From XYA12-FULL-58-9 sp001798605 (GTDB taxonomy: Bacteria; Myxococcota; XYA12-FULL-58-9): a stretch of DNA of 37,070 nt. Where the stretch lies: the NCBI GenBank assembly GCA_036736205.1, contig DAINMX010000039.1:1-37070 (forward strand), given 5' to 3'. Positions 15,863 through 24,784 of this stretch are shown in pieces (position 1 is the first letter of the stretch; the number at the start of each line of letters is the position of its first letter). Below the pieces are notes generated by a model. It was given only the letters and a program-made list of their open reading frames with translations, made no database searches and was not told where the DNA came from. The position numbers and the translations under genes were made by a program.

Positions 15863-15941
15863 CGGGATTCCCGTGGTATCTGGGCAATCCTTATCGCGGG
15901 ATTCCCGTGGTATCTGGGCAATCCTTATCGCGGGATTCCCG
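15863..15941. repeat. Three palindromic iterons at 34-bp spacing
   Basis: The 11-bp palindrome CGGGATTCCCG occurs at 15863, 15897 and 15931. The first two belong to complete, identical 34-bp tandem units (15863-15896, 15897-15930); the third starts another unit that diverges after the palindrome. The set lies 85 bp upstream of HPF copy 2 (minus strand) and 240 bp upstream of the GlsB-type gene (plus strand). Evenly spaced palindromes resemble regulator binding sites. Otherwise I see no gene in 15779-16180. Confidence 0.85.
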
Positions 15942-16180
15942 CGGTGTGGCGGGAATTTCTCTGTGGCGGAGAAGGGGCTCTAGAAACGCCGTTGGGTAAC
16001 CTCCAATTTTTCTTGGTCACCTGGGGGGCCCTTGCACCTGGTTTCTTACCTGTCGGCTATTCCGCAGGGCACCGCTCACATTTCCTAATTTCCGTTGGGT
16101 GTAATCGCGCCCATATTCCAGTTCAGCACAATGCTGGTGTCGGTGTCTTCATAGACGACATGAAACGAAGGAGAGGCATC

Positions 16181-16444
16181 ATGACAGTGATTGCGTGGAT
16201 TCTATTGGGACTGATTGCCGGCTTCATTGGCAGCAAGATCTTGACCAAGACCGGCGGAGGAATCGTGTTGGATATCGTCCTCGGAATCGTGGGCGCCCTC
16301 GTCGGCGGATTCGTGTTTCAAATGGTCGGCTTCCACGGTGTTACCGGTTTCAACCTCTGGAGCCTGTTTGTCGCCATCGTTGGCTCGGTGATCGTCCTTG
16401 GTGGGTACCGCTTTCTCGCAACGATGCGGCACCCCAATACATGA
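16181..16444 (+). CDS. GlsB/YeaQ/YmgE family stress membrane protein
   Basis: An 87-residue hydrophobic protein (transglycosylase-associated protein family, PF04226) with three transmembrane segments: VIAWILLGLIAGFIGSKI, GIVLDIVLGIVGALVGGFVF and LWSLFVAIVGSVIVLGGYRF, with the family's Gly-rich GxxGxxxGG spacing. Such proteins rise under general or acid stress; their biochemistry is uncertain. ATG 16181 is chosen because GAAGGAG lies 8 bases upstream; ATG 16160 would add MKRRRGI. It is followed at 16510 by a hybrid kinase gene and may be co-transcribed with it. Confidence 0.88.
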   Translation: MTVIAWILLGLIAGFIGSKILTKTGGGIVLDIVLGIVGALVGGFVFQMVGFHGVTGFNLWSLFVAIVGSVIVLGGYRFLATMRHPNT

Positions 16445-16509
16445 ATGAGACGAGGCAAATATTCGCGTGAGCCCATTGCATGGGTGCGATGAAGCGCCGG
16501 GGAGGGGAT

Positions 16510-19140
16510 ATGAACTCAGAGGAAGCACCTTGTTGTACGAGTGTCGCGGAGGCGCGCTATCGCGCCACGATCGTGAGTATCAGTGATGCCGTGATCTCCA
16601 CCGACCTGCAAGGCCGTGTCGACTCCATGAACCCCGTAGCCGAGCGGCTCACGGGCTGGAACGAGGCCGCGGCTCAAACCAAACCCCTTGACGACGTCTT
16701 CTGCGTTGTTGACGAGAAGACCCACCTCGTCGCAGAAAGTCCAGTTGCGCACATGTTTCGCGAGGGACATGCGGTGGAGCGCACCAACCACACCATTCTG
16801 GTTTCCAAGCTGGGGACGGAATTCACCATAGCCGCCAACGCCTCGCCCATTTGTGATGCGAACGGTGTCACCACCGGCGCAGTGCTGGTCTTTCGTAACC
16901 AGTCCGAGGAAGAACAGACTCGGGCGAAAGTCTTCGATTCGGAGATTCGCTATCGCCGGCTTTTTGAATCGGCGAAAGATGGTATCCTGATTCTCGACGC
17001 GGACACCGGGAAGATCGTTGACGTCAATCCGTTCTTGACGGAGTTGACGGGCTACTCGCGCGAGGATCTCTTGGCCAAACATCTCTGGGAGATTGGGCCA
17101 TTCAAGGATATCGCCGCTTCCAAGGATTCCTTCTTCGAGCTGCAGGTCAAGAAGTACGCGCGTTACGACGACCTTCCGCTAAAGACCCGTGACGGAAGAA
17201 CAGTCGCCGTCGAGTTTGTCAGCAACGTCTACCGTGTCGACAACCAGAACGTGATTCAGTGCAACATTCGAGACATCACCGCACGCAAGCGGGCGGAGGA
17301 GGCGCTGCGGGGGTCGGAAGCCCGTTATCGAACGTTGTTTGAAGATGCCCAGGACGGGATGGGGTTGGCCGACCTAGAAAACGGCCAACTGGTGGAGTGC
17401 AACGAGGCCCTGTGTCGCATCGTTGAGAGGAGACGAGAGGAGCTTGTGGGGCAATCGCAGTCCATCCTTCATCCTCCGGTGGAGAACGCCGAGGACGTAA
17501 CCCAAAACTTCAGAGAACACCAGATAGGGAATCCCGCGCGGACGACGGATGATTACCTCCTGTCAAAAAGCGGCAAGCTGATTCCGGTGGAAATCCGGGC
17601 GGCGCGCATCCGGATGAATGACCGCGATTTTCTTCTGGGTATCTTTCGCGACGTCACCGAGCGCAAGCAGGCCGAGGCGAGTCGTGAAAAGCTGGAAGGG
17701 CAACTGTGGGCGTCACAGAAAATGGAGGCCATCGGCAACCTCGCCGGAGGCGTGGCGCACGACTTCAATAACCTGCTCTCCGTGATCCTGAGCTACACGG
17801 GATTCGTGCTGGACGGCGTGCGTGAGGGTGATCCCCAGCGCGAAGACCTCCTCGAGGTTGTGAAGGCCGCTGACCGGGCGGTGGCGCTCACGCGTCAGCT
17901 CCTTGCATTCAGCCGCAAGCAGATCATGCAACCCGTGCCGCTGGACCTCAACGAGATCGCCGCAGGTGTCGAGAGGATGCTCCAGCGGATCCTCGGCGAA
18001 GACATCGACTCTGTACAAGTCTTCGCGCCTGACCTCGGCTTGACGCTCGCCGACCCGGGACAGATCGAGCAGGTGATCATGAACCTCGTGGTCAACGCTC
18101 GTGACGCCATGCCTGAGGGCGGTAAGCTTACTATCGAAACCTCCAACGTGGAGATCGACGAGGAGTATGCGACCCGCCATGTGGCGGTGAAGCCCGGGTC
18201 GTTTGTCCAGCTGGTGGTCACCGACACGGGCTGCGGTATGGACAGACAGACGCAGACGCGGATCTTCGAGCCATTCTTTACCACCAAGGAGAAGGGCAAA
18301 GGCACTGGCATCGGTTTGGCCACAGTGTACGGGATCGTCAAGCAGAGCGGTGGCAACATCTGGGTCTACAGCGAGGTTGGCAAGGGCAGCACGTTCAAGA
18401 TCTATCTGCCGCGGGAGCTTTCGGCCGCCACGGCGACGGCCATCAAGTCCCCGACAGTCCAGAGGCGGTTTGCCGGAACCGAAACCATCGTCGTGGTCGA
18501 GGACGAGGAGGCGCTGCGCAAAGTCGCCCAGCGAGCACTGGAGGCGGCCGGCTACAGGGTGCTGACGGCCGCAAACGGGGAGGAAGCGATTCTGACCTGT
18601 AGGCAGTACGAAGATGGCATCCATCTTCTCTTAACTGACGTGGTCATGCCGGGGATGAGCGGCAGGGTGCTCGCGCAGCAACTCTCGAAGACGCGCCCGA
18701 CAATCCAGGTCCTCTACATGTCGGGTTACACCGACAACGCGATCGTCCACCACGGCGACCTCTATCCGGGTACGCACTTTCTCGGCAAGCCGTTCACCGG
18801 GGACGGCCTGACGCGCAAGGTCAGGGAAGTTTTGGACAGTGGCATCACAAATGGTGCTGGCATGCCCGAGCATGCGCTCCAGACTACGGCCGAGATGAAG
18901 GAGCAACTTGTTGACCGAGACGCATTGAGCGGGCTTTCTCCGGACGTTCTGGCCAGACTTCGCCACAGTGTGATCGCCGCTCGATTTGGCGAGATCATCA
19001 AGATCATCGAGACTGTTCGGGTTACAGAACCGAATCTTGCCACCGAGCTGCGGCGCAGGGCGGACCTCTTTGACTATGATGGGATGCGGAACCTTCTCAA
19101 TGACGAGCAAACGCAAGCATGTATCAAGCGAGTAGAGTAG
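16510..19140 (+). CDS. Hybrid sensor histidine kinase with three PAS domains and a receiver
   Basis: 876 residues, no membrane segment, so a cytosolic sensor. Domain order: PAS 1 (about 14-130), PAS 2 (138-255), PAS 3 (265-390), HisKA with GGVAHDFNNLLSVILSYTG and phosphoacceptor His 417, HATPase_c with N-box (VIMNLVVNARDAMPEGG), G1 (DTGCGMD) and G2 (GKGTGIGLATVYGIVKQSGG), receiver with Asp 710 (LLLTDVVMPGMSG), then a helical tail (about 785-876, ALSGLSPDVLARLRHSVIAA) seen in related hybrid kinases. The receiver ends the relay on itself; no output domain is attached. GGAGGGG precedes the ATG at 16510. It converges with the adenosine deaminase gene, overlapping by 17 bp. Confidence 0.93.
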   Translation: MNSEEAPCCTSVAEARYRATIVSISDAVISTDLQGRVDSMNPVAERLTGWNEAAAQTKPLDDVFCVVDEKTHLVAESPVAHMFREGHAVERTNHTILVSKLGTEFTIAANASPICDANGVTTGAVLVFRNQSEEEQTRAKVFDSEIRYRRLFESAKDGILILDADTGKIVDVNPFLTELTGYSREDLLAKHLWEIGPFKDIAASKDSFFELQVKKYARYDDLPLKTRDGRTVAVEFVSNVYRVDNQNVIQCNIRDITARKRAEEALRGSEARYRTLFEDAQDGMGLADLENGQLVECNEALCRIVERRREELVGQSQSILHPPVENAEDVTQNFREHQIGNPARTTDDYLLSKSGKLIPVEIRAARIRMNDRDFLLGIFRDVTERKQAEASREKLEGQLWASQKMEAIGNLAGGVAHDFNNLLSVILSYTGFVLDGVREGDPQREDLLEVVKAADRAVALTRQLLAFSRKQIMQPVPLDLNEIAAGVERMLQRILGEDIDSVQVFAPDLGLTLADPGQIEQVIMNLVVNARDAMPEGGKLTIETSNVEIDEEYATRHVAVKPGSFVQLVVTDTGCGMDRQTQTRIFEPFFTTKEKGKGTGIGLATVYGIVKQSGGNIWVYSEVGKGSTFKIYLPRELSAATATAIKSPTVQRRFAGTETIVVVEDEEALRKVAQRALEAAGYRVLTAANGEEAILTCRQYEDGIHLLLTDVVMPGMSGRVLAQQLSKTRPTIQVLYMSGYTDNAIVHHGDLYPGTHFLGKPFTGDGLTRKVREVLDSGITNGAGMPEHALQTTAEMKEQLVDRDALSGLSPDVLARLRHSVIAARFGEIIKIIETVRVTEPNLATELRRRADLFDYDGMRNLLNDEQTQACIKRVE

Positions 19141-20638
19141 CCGCGTCTTCTTTGGCAGCCGCGTTTCCTTCCGCAGCAGCTTCTAGGTAACTCATGAAAT
19201 CCTCCACAAACTTTCTCTGCTGATCCATTGGCATGCCTTCTCTCCTCATGCCCCCTACTGCCAGAAGCAACAACTCGCGCAGGGTCAGATTGTCCACCAG
19301 TGCCCTGTTGGCCTCCGATATGCCTGTGAGTACCTGCAGCCGCAATTTCTGCTTGTCCCGGCCTTCAAGAAAAGCAGCATCAACGCTGTTGCTGATAATT
19401 GTCCGCAATTCCTTGCAGCTGAGATCGAAGTGTTTGGCAGCCAAGGCCATTTCGTCAGAAAGCGTTACACCAAACAACCCGGGATCATCGGTGTTGATGG
19501 TCACCCGAACACCTGCATCCAATAAAACGCGGAACGGATGTTTGGCCCACGACTCCGCAGCGCCGGTAAGGATATTCGAGCTTGGACAAATCTCCAGAGG
19601 AATGTCCTCTGTGCGTACGAGCTCGAGGCCCTCGGGATCGAAAATGACCCGAATTCCATGGCCAATACGATTCGCCTTTAGCTTTTTGATCGCCGTGGCG
19701 ACATTCGTAGCGGGACCATCCTCGCCGCTGTGCGGAGCACGTCCTAGGCCGTCCTTCTCTGCTGCCTGAAACATTGGAGCGAATTCGTCAGCTGGGTAGG
19801 CCTTTTCATCGCTGGCAAGACCGAGGGCTACCACCCCACGGTCTTTGTATTTGGCGGCGAGCTTCTCAACTTCCCAACCAAGCGCCACGGAGCGACGCCG
19901 GCTTATCGTGACAATGAGTCGAACACCAATGGCAAACTGCTCGGTGGCAGCCGCAACGCCGTCAATGACTCCCTTGACAACGTCCTCCAAATCCAAACCA
20001 TGGCATTCGGCCATTCCGACGGGAGAAAATTGCAGCTCGAGGTGTTTTACGTTGTCATGGGCTGCCTTCTCAATGACATGCACAGTCAGAGTCTTGATGG
20101 CGTCTCGATCTTTCCACACCACCTGAGCACTTCGAAATCTCTCAAAGAAATCCTTCAGAGTGCTTCTGCCGTTGGCTTTTTGGGCAGGCCGACTCAGCGT
20201 TTCGATGGTGTCAGCGGGTAGATCGATTCCGCGTTGGCGTGCAAACTCTATCAGGGTTTCCGGATCGATCGAGCCGTCGAGATGTTGATGCAGCTCTACC
20301 TTTGGCAAGCTCTTGGTGTAGATCGCGAGCTTTGCGTCGTCGAGGCTCGACAGGGGTGCGAGGTGCGCGTAGGCAATGGCTTCGTCGAGGAAACGTAACA
20401 GTGCAGCGTCATTCGTCTTTCGGTAAAGATCACCCACAGGCACTTGCGCGAATATGTTGGGAACAGAACGCGACTGAAAAACGTCAACATCGGGTAGCGT
20501 GTTCGCTGCTGGGGGCGGCGGCTTGGAACCAGTTTTTTCGGTTTTAGATCGCGGTTTCGTGGAGTCATTTGCCACCACAATCCCGCTGGTAACCGCCTTC
20601 AAGCCCATCACTCTGCTCCAGAATTCAGGTTCGAGCAT
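19124..20638 (-). CDS. Adenosine deaminase family protein, long form
   Basis: Deaminates adenosine-like purine nucleosides to inosine forms. The amidohydrolase barrel shows the zinc and catalytic residues of the family: KVELHQHLDGS (His 117, 119), PHSGED (His 303, Glu 306), NRIGHGIRV (His 327) and TINTDDPGLFG (Asp 384-385). At 504 residues it is about 150 longer than typical adenosine deaminase. The amino-terminal 110 residues include a Pro- and Lys-rich linker and a helical segment (NIFAQVPVGDLYRKTND), and there is a carboxy-terminal extension of about 30. No signal peptide. Start uncertain: ATG 20638 chosen; ATG 20608 has a better GGAG spacing. Related deaminases such as AMP or aminodeoxyfutalosine deaminase cannot be excluded. 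Confidence 0.85.
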   Translation of the reverse strand: MLEPEFWSRVMGLKAVTSGIVVANDSTKPRSKTEKTGSKPPPPAANTLPDVDVFQSRSVPNIFAQVPVGDLYRKTNDAALLRFLDEAIAYAHLAPLSSLDDAKLAIYTKSLPKVELHQHLDGSIDPETLIEFARQRGIDLPADTIETLSRPAQKANGRSTLKDFFERFRSAQVVWKDRDAIKTLTVHVIEKAAHDNVKHLELQFSPVGMAECHGLDLEDVVKGVIDGVAAATEQFAIGVRLIVTISRRRSVALGWEVEKLAAKYKDRGVVALGLASDEKAYPADEFAPMFQAAEKDGLGRAPHSGEDGPATNVATAIKKLKANRIGHGIRVIFDPEGLELVRTEDIPLEICPSSNILTGAAESWAKHPFRVLLDAGVRVTINTDDPGLFGVTLSDEMALAAKHFDLSCKELRTIISNSVDAAFLEGRDKQKLRLQVLTGISEANRALVDNLTLRELLLLAVGGMRREGMPMDQQRKFVEDFMSYLEAAAEGNAAAKEDAATLLA

Positions 20639-20787
20639 CTCTCTCAATCTTATCGGTCAGTTTCGTGAACTGTTGCGTCGTGGGTTCGGAGAAGCGATTT
20701 GAAATAGCCCGTCGCAGAAAATACTTCAGCAACCTTTTACTGTGTTGCCGGTTCCATACCGAAGTGGGGGAGAATTGATGGTTGTTG

Positions 20788-22089
20788 ATGAAATGTCTTC
20801 TAAATTGGGTCGGCGTTCGCAGATGCGCCAGAAGAACCCATCCGTCGCCATCGAGTTGCTGGTGGGCGTTGTTGTTTGCTGCATTCTCAATTGCGCCCAA
20901 CGCAGCCTTTGCCGATGCTCACGCCGTTCGGGATGTTTATGCTGAAGCCTTGGGCCAAGCCGAGAAACTCGCGGACGAGGGCGAGTACGGGGCGGCTTTG
21001 GAGGTGCTCGAACGCCTTGCAGAGGATTACCCCCAAGATTTTCGTCTGACCCTGCGACTTGCTTGGCTTCAACTGGAGAGCCAAGACTATGACAACGCCG
21101 AAAGCACTTTCGACCGAGCCCGCGAGCTCTCTGGTGGCAACAATGAGACCCATCTCGGCCTCGCCTGGGTGGCCTTGGGGCAACGACGTCGCGACCTCGC
21201 CATTACCAACTTCGATCGAGTGCTGTCGGTGGATCCAACCAATCAATCGGCGCAACAGGGGCGTCGTCTTGCATTGACGCAGCGAACGCTGACATTGTCA
21301 CCCAGCGTCGCCGCAACCCTCCACAACATAAACGGTCAACCGAGCTGGTGGGGAATGGGTTTCACCCTCGACTTGCCGGCGGTGGTTTGGCAGCGATTGT
21401 TGCTGTCGGCCAGCTATCGTCACATTTCTCCACTGTCAACTTTGACGGGGAGCGGGCGAGGTCAGCGTGCAGCGGTGGTCCCCAGTCAGAACGAAATCTA
21501 CGCCGCGGTGGGACTGACCTATCCCATGGGTGACGTCGAGGCACACTACGGACACTTGCTCGATACCATCGCCAGCCTCGACCCTGTCCACGTAGCAGGC
21601 ATCACCGGCCGCTACTCGCCATGGGGTGATATCTTTGGCGAAACCAGTGTAAGTGTTTACTCGGATCAGTCAATATGGCGGTTTGCCCTGAGTTGGCTGT
21701 CGCCACCGCTCGGTGGTTTTCATCTGCAACCGGGAGTCGCGGCACAACAAATGGGAGACCGAACACTCGTGGTGGGCAGCCTGGCTGCGCTGTATGCTGG
21801 TGAGTGGTGGAAGGCGTGGTTGGGGGCAAAATGGGGCGACGAAGAACGGCCAACCTACCTGTTTCAACCGAGCGTCTACAACATCGACGGCCGCATCCTC
21901 TACGGCGGTTGGGCTGGTTTCGAGCTGAGCCCATCCGATTCCCTGCGCTTCGGACTGCAGGCAGAGGTTCACAATCTGAGTCGTACTTTGTCCGGCTCGA
22001 GCCACCCACAGTTCAACCCAAGTGGCGAGCAGTCGAGCTCGAATAGTTTCTTGAGTCTACTCTCGTTGGTCGTGGCTCTGAACCTCTGA
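20788..22089 (+). CDS. TPR and outer-membrane beta-barrel protein (YaiO-like)
   Basis: First gene of operon A. A signal peptide (WWALLFAAFSIAPNAAFA) is followed by three TPR units (residues 45-175: EALGQAEKLADEGEYGAALE, RLTLRLAWLQLESQDYDNAE, THLGLAWVALGQRRRDLAI), then a carboxy-terminal part of about 240 residues with alternating aromatic/hydrophobic strands (WWGMGFTLDLPAVVWQRLLL, LRFGLQAEVHNL) ending in L, as for an outer-membrane barrel. The 5' end is uncertain: the best ribosome site (GTGGGGGAG) precedes ATG 20778, which lies in another frame (MVVDEMSSKLGRR), while this frame offers TTG 20782 or ATG 20788. A single-base error here would join them. PqqD follows after 8 bp. Confidence 0.72.
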   Translation: MKCLLNWVGVRRCARRTHPSPSSCWWALLFAAFSIAPNAAFADAHAVRDVYAEALGQAEKLADEGEYGAALEVLERLAEDYPQDFRLTLRLAWLQLESQDYDNAESTFDRARELSGGNNETHLGLAWVALGQRRRDLAITNFDRVLSVDPTNQSAQQGRRLALTQRTLTLSPSVAATLHNINGQPSWWGMGFTLDLPAVVWQRLLLSASYRHISPLSTLTGSGRGQRAAVVPSQNEIYAAVGLTYPMGDVEAHYGHLLDTIASLDPVHVAGITGRYSPWGDIFGETSVSVYSDQSIWRFALSWLSPPLGGFHLQPGVAAQQMGDRTLVVGSLAALYAGEWWKAWLGAKWGDEERPTYLFQPSVYNIDGRILYGGWAGFELSPSDSLRFGLQAEVHNLSRTLSGSSHPQFNPSGEQSSSNSFLSLLSLVVALNL

Positions 22090-22097
22090 GGTGCGTG

Positions 22098-22367
22098 ATG
22101 GACGGACACAACAAATTACGGGATCTGGCAGTGAGCGACAGCGGATTCGTTTTTGATCCGTACACGGGGTCGACGTTCAGCGTCAATCTCACCGGATTGA
22201 CGATTCTTCGCGGACTCAAAGAGGGTCACGGACGTGAAGACATCGTCGGCGAGCTACAGACGGGCTTTGCCGCTGGGGATGCCGACTACCACCGCGACCT
22301 CGACGAGTTTGTCGGGCAATTGCGCAACCAGGGCCTCTTACCACTGGATTTCTCGGTTGAGAGGTGA
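22098..22367 (+). CDS. PqqD-family protein (RiPP recognition element-like)
   Basis: An 89-residue protein with the PqqD winged-helix fold: LAVSDSGFVFDPYTGSTFSV forms the first strands, then NLTGLTILRGLKEGHGREDI and the closing helix DLDEFVGQLRNQGLL. PqqD-like domains bind leader peptides for modifying enzymes, but many stand-alone copies in gram-negative genomes accompany kinases or ligases with no known peptide. GAGG lies 6 bases before ATG 22098. It is followed after 3 bp by the ATP-grasp gene, so the two are probably made together. No precursor peptide is recognisable in the operon. Confidence 0.82.
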   Translation: MDGHNKLRDLAVSDSGFVFDPYTGSTFSVNLTGLTILRGLKEGHGREDIVGELQTGFAAGDADYHRDLDEFVGQLRNQGLLPLDFSVER

Positions 22368-22370
22368 CCC

Positions 22371-23441
22371 ATGTCATCATTTAACTCTACCATCGCCGTC
22401 ACCGGGCTCAACGCCACCGATAACCCCGGGCCAGGGGTTGCGGTGATTCGTTCGTTGCGCGCTGACCCCGAGTTTCACGGTCGCATCATTGGCTTGGCGT
22501 ACGACAGCCTCGAGCCCGGTATCTACGCCGCAGATCTCGCTGACGATGTCTTCCTCATTCCCTACCCATCTCAAGGATCCGAGGCGTTGGCGGCGCGACT
22601 CACTGAGATTCAAAAGAGGGCTGGTCTCGACGTGGTGATTCCAACCCTCGACGCCGAGTTGCCGCTGTTCATTTCGTTGGAAGCCCAACTCGCGGACATG
22701 AAGGTGGGTACATTTCTGCCGACACGTGATCAGCTCGACCTTCGTTCCAAGGCGCACCTGGCGGCGCTGCGGGGCAAGGTCGAGATACCTGTTCCTGCCA
22801 CCAAGGTCATCAACGACGCGAGTGAGCTCTATGAGATCCATCGAGAGATCTCTTATCCATTCTTCCTCAAGGGCCTCTACTACGGTGCCTATCGTGCCAC
22901 GAGCGTTGATGAAGCGGTGCATGCCTTCCATCGAGTGGTTGCCCAGTGGGGATTGCCGGTCATCGTTCAAGAGGAAGTCCGCGGCGATGAGCTCGACGTC
23001 GTCGCTGTAGGGGATGGGCGCGGCGGATTGGTCGGAGCGGTGGCCATGAGGAAGACCTTTCTCACCGACAAGGGCAAGGGCTGGGCCGGCATCGCCATTC
23101 ATGATCCCGTTTTGATGCGATTGACCGAGCAGCTCATGGGTGCGCTCCGTTGGCGTGGTCCCTGTGAGGTGGAGGTTGTCGCAACCAAAGACGGCGGTTA
23201 TCACCTCCTCGAGGTCAACCCGCGCTTCCCTGCTTGGGTCTATCTGAGCGCTGGTGCCGGCATCAACCTTCCAAGCGCCGTCGCGCGCCTCGCGGCCGGA
23301 CATGAGGTGAAGCCCATGCGCGACTATCGGGTTGGCACCATGTTTGTTCGCATCTCTCTCGATCAGATAGCAAGTCTCGAAGACTTCGAACGCATCACCA
23401 CCTATGGCGAGCTGCGACGCTCTGCCGGGAGCGCACAATGA
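22371..23441 (+). CDS. ATP-grasp ligase (carbamoyl-phosphate synthase/PylC-like fold)
   Basis: 356 residues. A Rossmann-like pre-grasp domain (IAVTGLNATDNPGPGVAVI) lies at 8-110, then the ATP-grasp domain: YPFFLKGLYYGAYRATSVDE, VIVQEEVRGDELDVVAVGDG and the metal-binding EVEVVATKDGGYHLLEVNPR. Such enzymes activate a carboxylate as acyl phosphate and join it to an amine. The nearest general groups are the carbamoyl-phosphate synthase-like and amino-acid ligase ATP-grasps; the substrate is not known. GAGGTGA precedes the ATG, and the gene overlaps the next by 4 bases (ATGA). Adjacent PqqD and decarboxylase suggest it joins an amino acid or its amine. Confidence 0.85.
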   Translation: MSSFNSTIAVTGLNATDNPGPGVAVIRSLRADPEFHGRIIGLAYDSLEPGIYAADLADDVFLIPYPSQGSEALAARLTEIQKRAGLDVVIPTLDAELPLFISLEAQLADMKVGTFLPTRDQLDLRSKAHLAALRGKVEIPVPATKVINDASELYEIHREISYPFFLKGLYYGAYRATSVDEAVHAFHRVVAQWGLPVIVQEEVRGDELDVVAVGDGRGGLVGAVAMRKTFLTDKGKGWAGIAIHDPVLMRLTEQLMGALRWRGPCEVEVVATKDGGYHLLEVNPRFPAWVYLSAGAGINLPSAVARLAAGHEVKPMRDYRVGTMFVRISLDQIASLEDFERITTYGELRRSAGSAQ

Positions 23442-24784
23442 GTCCTCTACCTGCCTATGAGAGACCTTTGATCATTCGTCACGAGTCAGGGTTGATGAAC
23501 AAGTTCTCCCGGGTGCAGTCGATGCGGCCGATGACTCATCTTGATGGTGTCGCGGTCGCAGAGCTCATGGAGACCTACGGCTCGCCGCTGTTTGTCTTTT
23601 CGGAAAAAACTCTGGTTGAGCGTTACCGCGAGCTGCGTGATGTCTTCTCCTTGCGCTACCCCAAGGTTCGCATCGCCTGGTCTTACAAGACCAACTACCT
23701 CGATTCGATCGCCCGCGTATTTCATAAGGAGGGTGCCTGGGCCGAGGTGGTGTCGATGTTCGAGTGGGAGAAGGCGAGAAACCTCGGGGTGCCAGCGGAG
23801 CAGATCCATTTCAATGGTCCCTACAAACCCAAGGCCGTTCTCGACGAAGTGTTGCCGGCAGGAACCATCATTCACATTGACCACTTTGACGAGCTCGCGG
23901 TTGCCGAGCGGGTTGCCGTGGAGAAGGGGATCCGTCCCAAGGTGGCGATCCGCATCAATCTCACCGCAGATGGAACGCCACAGTGGAGTCGTTTCGGTTT
24001 CAATCTGGAGAATGGACAAGCACACGACGCCGTCATGCGCATCCTCACCGGTGATCGCTTGGAGTTGACCGGCTTACACTGTCACCTGGGAACCTTCATC
24101 CTCGACCCCGACGCCTATCGGCAGTCTGCAACCAAGATGGTCGACTTCGCCAATCGCTTGCGCCAGGAGCAGGGTATTACCTTGTCGTTTATCGATGTCG
24201 GTGGCGGTTTTGCGTCGCACAACACCCTCAAGGCCCAGTACCTTCCCGGCGATCAAGCGACGCCGTCTTTCTCCCGCTATGCCGAAGCCATCTCTGACGC
24301 CCTCGGCAAGCTCAACTACCCGCCACGGGAGATGCCGACCTTGGTCCTCGAGACTGGCCGCGCCTTGGTCGATGACGCCGGTTATTTGATAGCCACCGTG
24401 CAGGCCAACAAGCGGTTGCCGGACGGCCGCCGTGCTTTGATCGTTGATGCGGGTGTGAACGTCTTGTTCACTTCTTTTTGGTACAAACACGACGTCGTAC
24501 CCGCGCAAGAGTTCCGCGGCGTTTTTGAGCCGACGATTCTCTACGGTCCTTTGTGCATGAACATCGATGTGGTTCGAGATACCCTGCTATTCCCTCCTCT
24601 CAACGTCGGCGACCAAATCGTCTTTCGCACGGTGGGAGCGTACAATGTGACCCAATGGATGCAGTTCATCACCTACCGACCGGCGGTTGTGTTGATCTCT
24701 CAGAATGGTCAGCACGCAGCGATCCGCAAGCGTGAGGATCTCGAGATCGTCCGCGGGCCCGAGCAGATGGCACCATGGTTGTAG
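23438..24784 (+). CDS. PLP-dependent decarboxylase of the diaminopimelate decarboxylase (LysA) fold
   Basis: 448 residues with the group IV decarboxylase fold: TIM barrel with PLP lysine in WSYKTNY (Lys 84), glycine-rich phosphate site DVGGGF (253-258), a GLHCHLGTF strand (212-220), LETGRALVDDAGYL, and the carboxy-terminal barrel cysteine in YGPLCMNIDV. Family members decarboxylate meso-diaminopimelate, ornithine, arginine or carboxynorspermidine; which one cannot be told. It is not a housekeeping lysA context. The first 30 residues precede the usual start, and ATG 23495 or later is possible, but the 4-bp ATGA overlap and a GGGAG site support 23438. It overlaps the next gene by 10 bp. Confidence 0.85.
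   Translation: MSPLPAYERPLIIRHESGLMNKFSRVQSMRPMTHLDGVAVAELMETYGSPLFVFSEKTLVERYRELRDVFSLRYPKVRIAWSYKTNYLDSIARVFHKEGAWAEVVSMFEWEKARNLGVPAEQIHFNGPYKPKAVLDEVLPAGTIIHIDHFDELAVAERVAVEKGIRPKVAIRINLTADGTPQWSRFGFNLENGQAHDAVMRILTGDRLELTGLHCHLGTFILDPDAYRQSATKMVDFANRLRQEQGITLSFIDVGGGFASHNTLKAQYLPGDQATPSFSRYAEAISDALGKLNYPPREMPTLVLETGRALVDDAGYLIATVQANKRLPDGRRALIVDAGVNVLFTSFWYKHDVVPAQEFRGVFEPTILYGPLCMNIDVVRDTLLFPPLNVGDQIVFRTVGAYNVTQWMQFITYRPAVVLISQNGQHAAIRKREDLEIVRGPEQMAPWL

Noticed and set aside
15863..15941. Direct repeats that might be a CRISPR array
   Set aside because: Units are contiguous with no unique spacers, only two are complete, and no cas genes are present.
17713..18624. A 303-codon antisense frame in the hybrid kinase
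   Set aside because: It lies opposite HisKA and HATPase domains whose motifs are unmistakable.
22377..23438. A 353-codon open frame opposite the ATP-grasp gene
   Set aside because: It mirrors a strongly conserved gene, has no recognisable motif and starts and ends within it; high GC produces such antisense frames.
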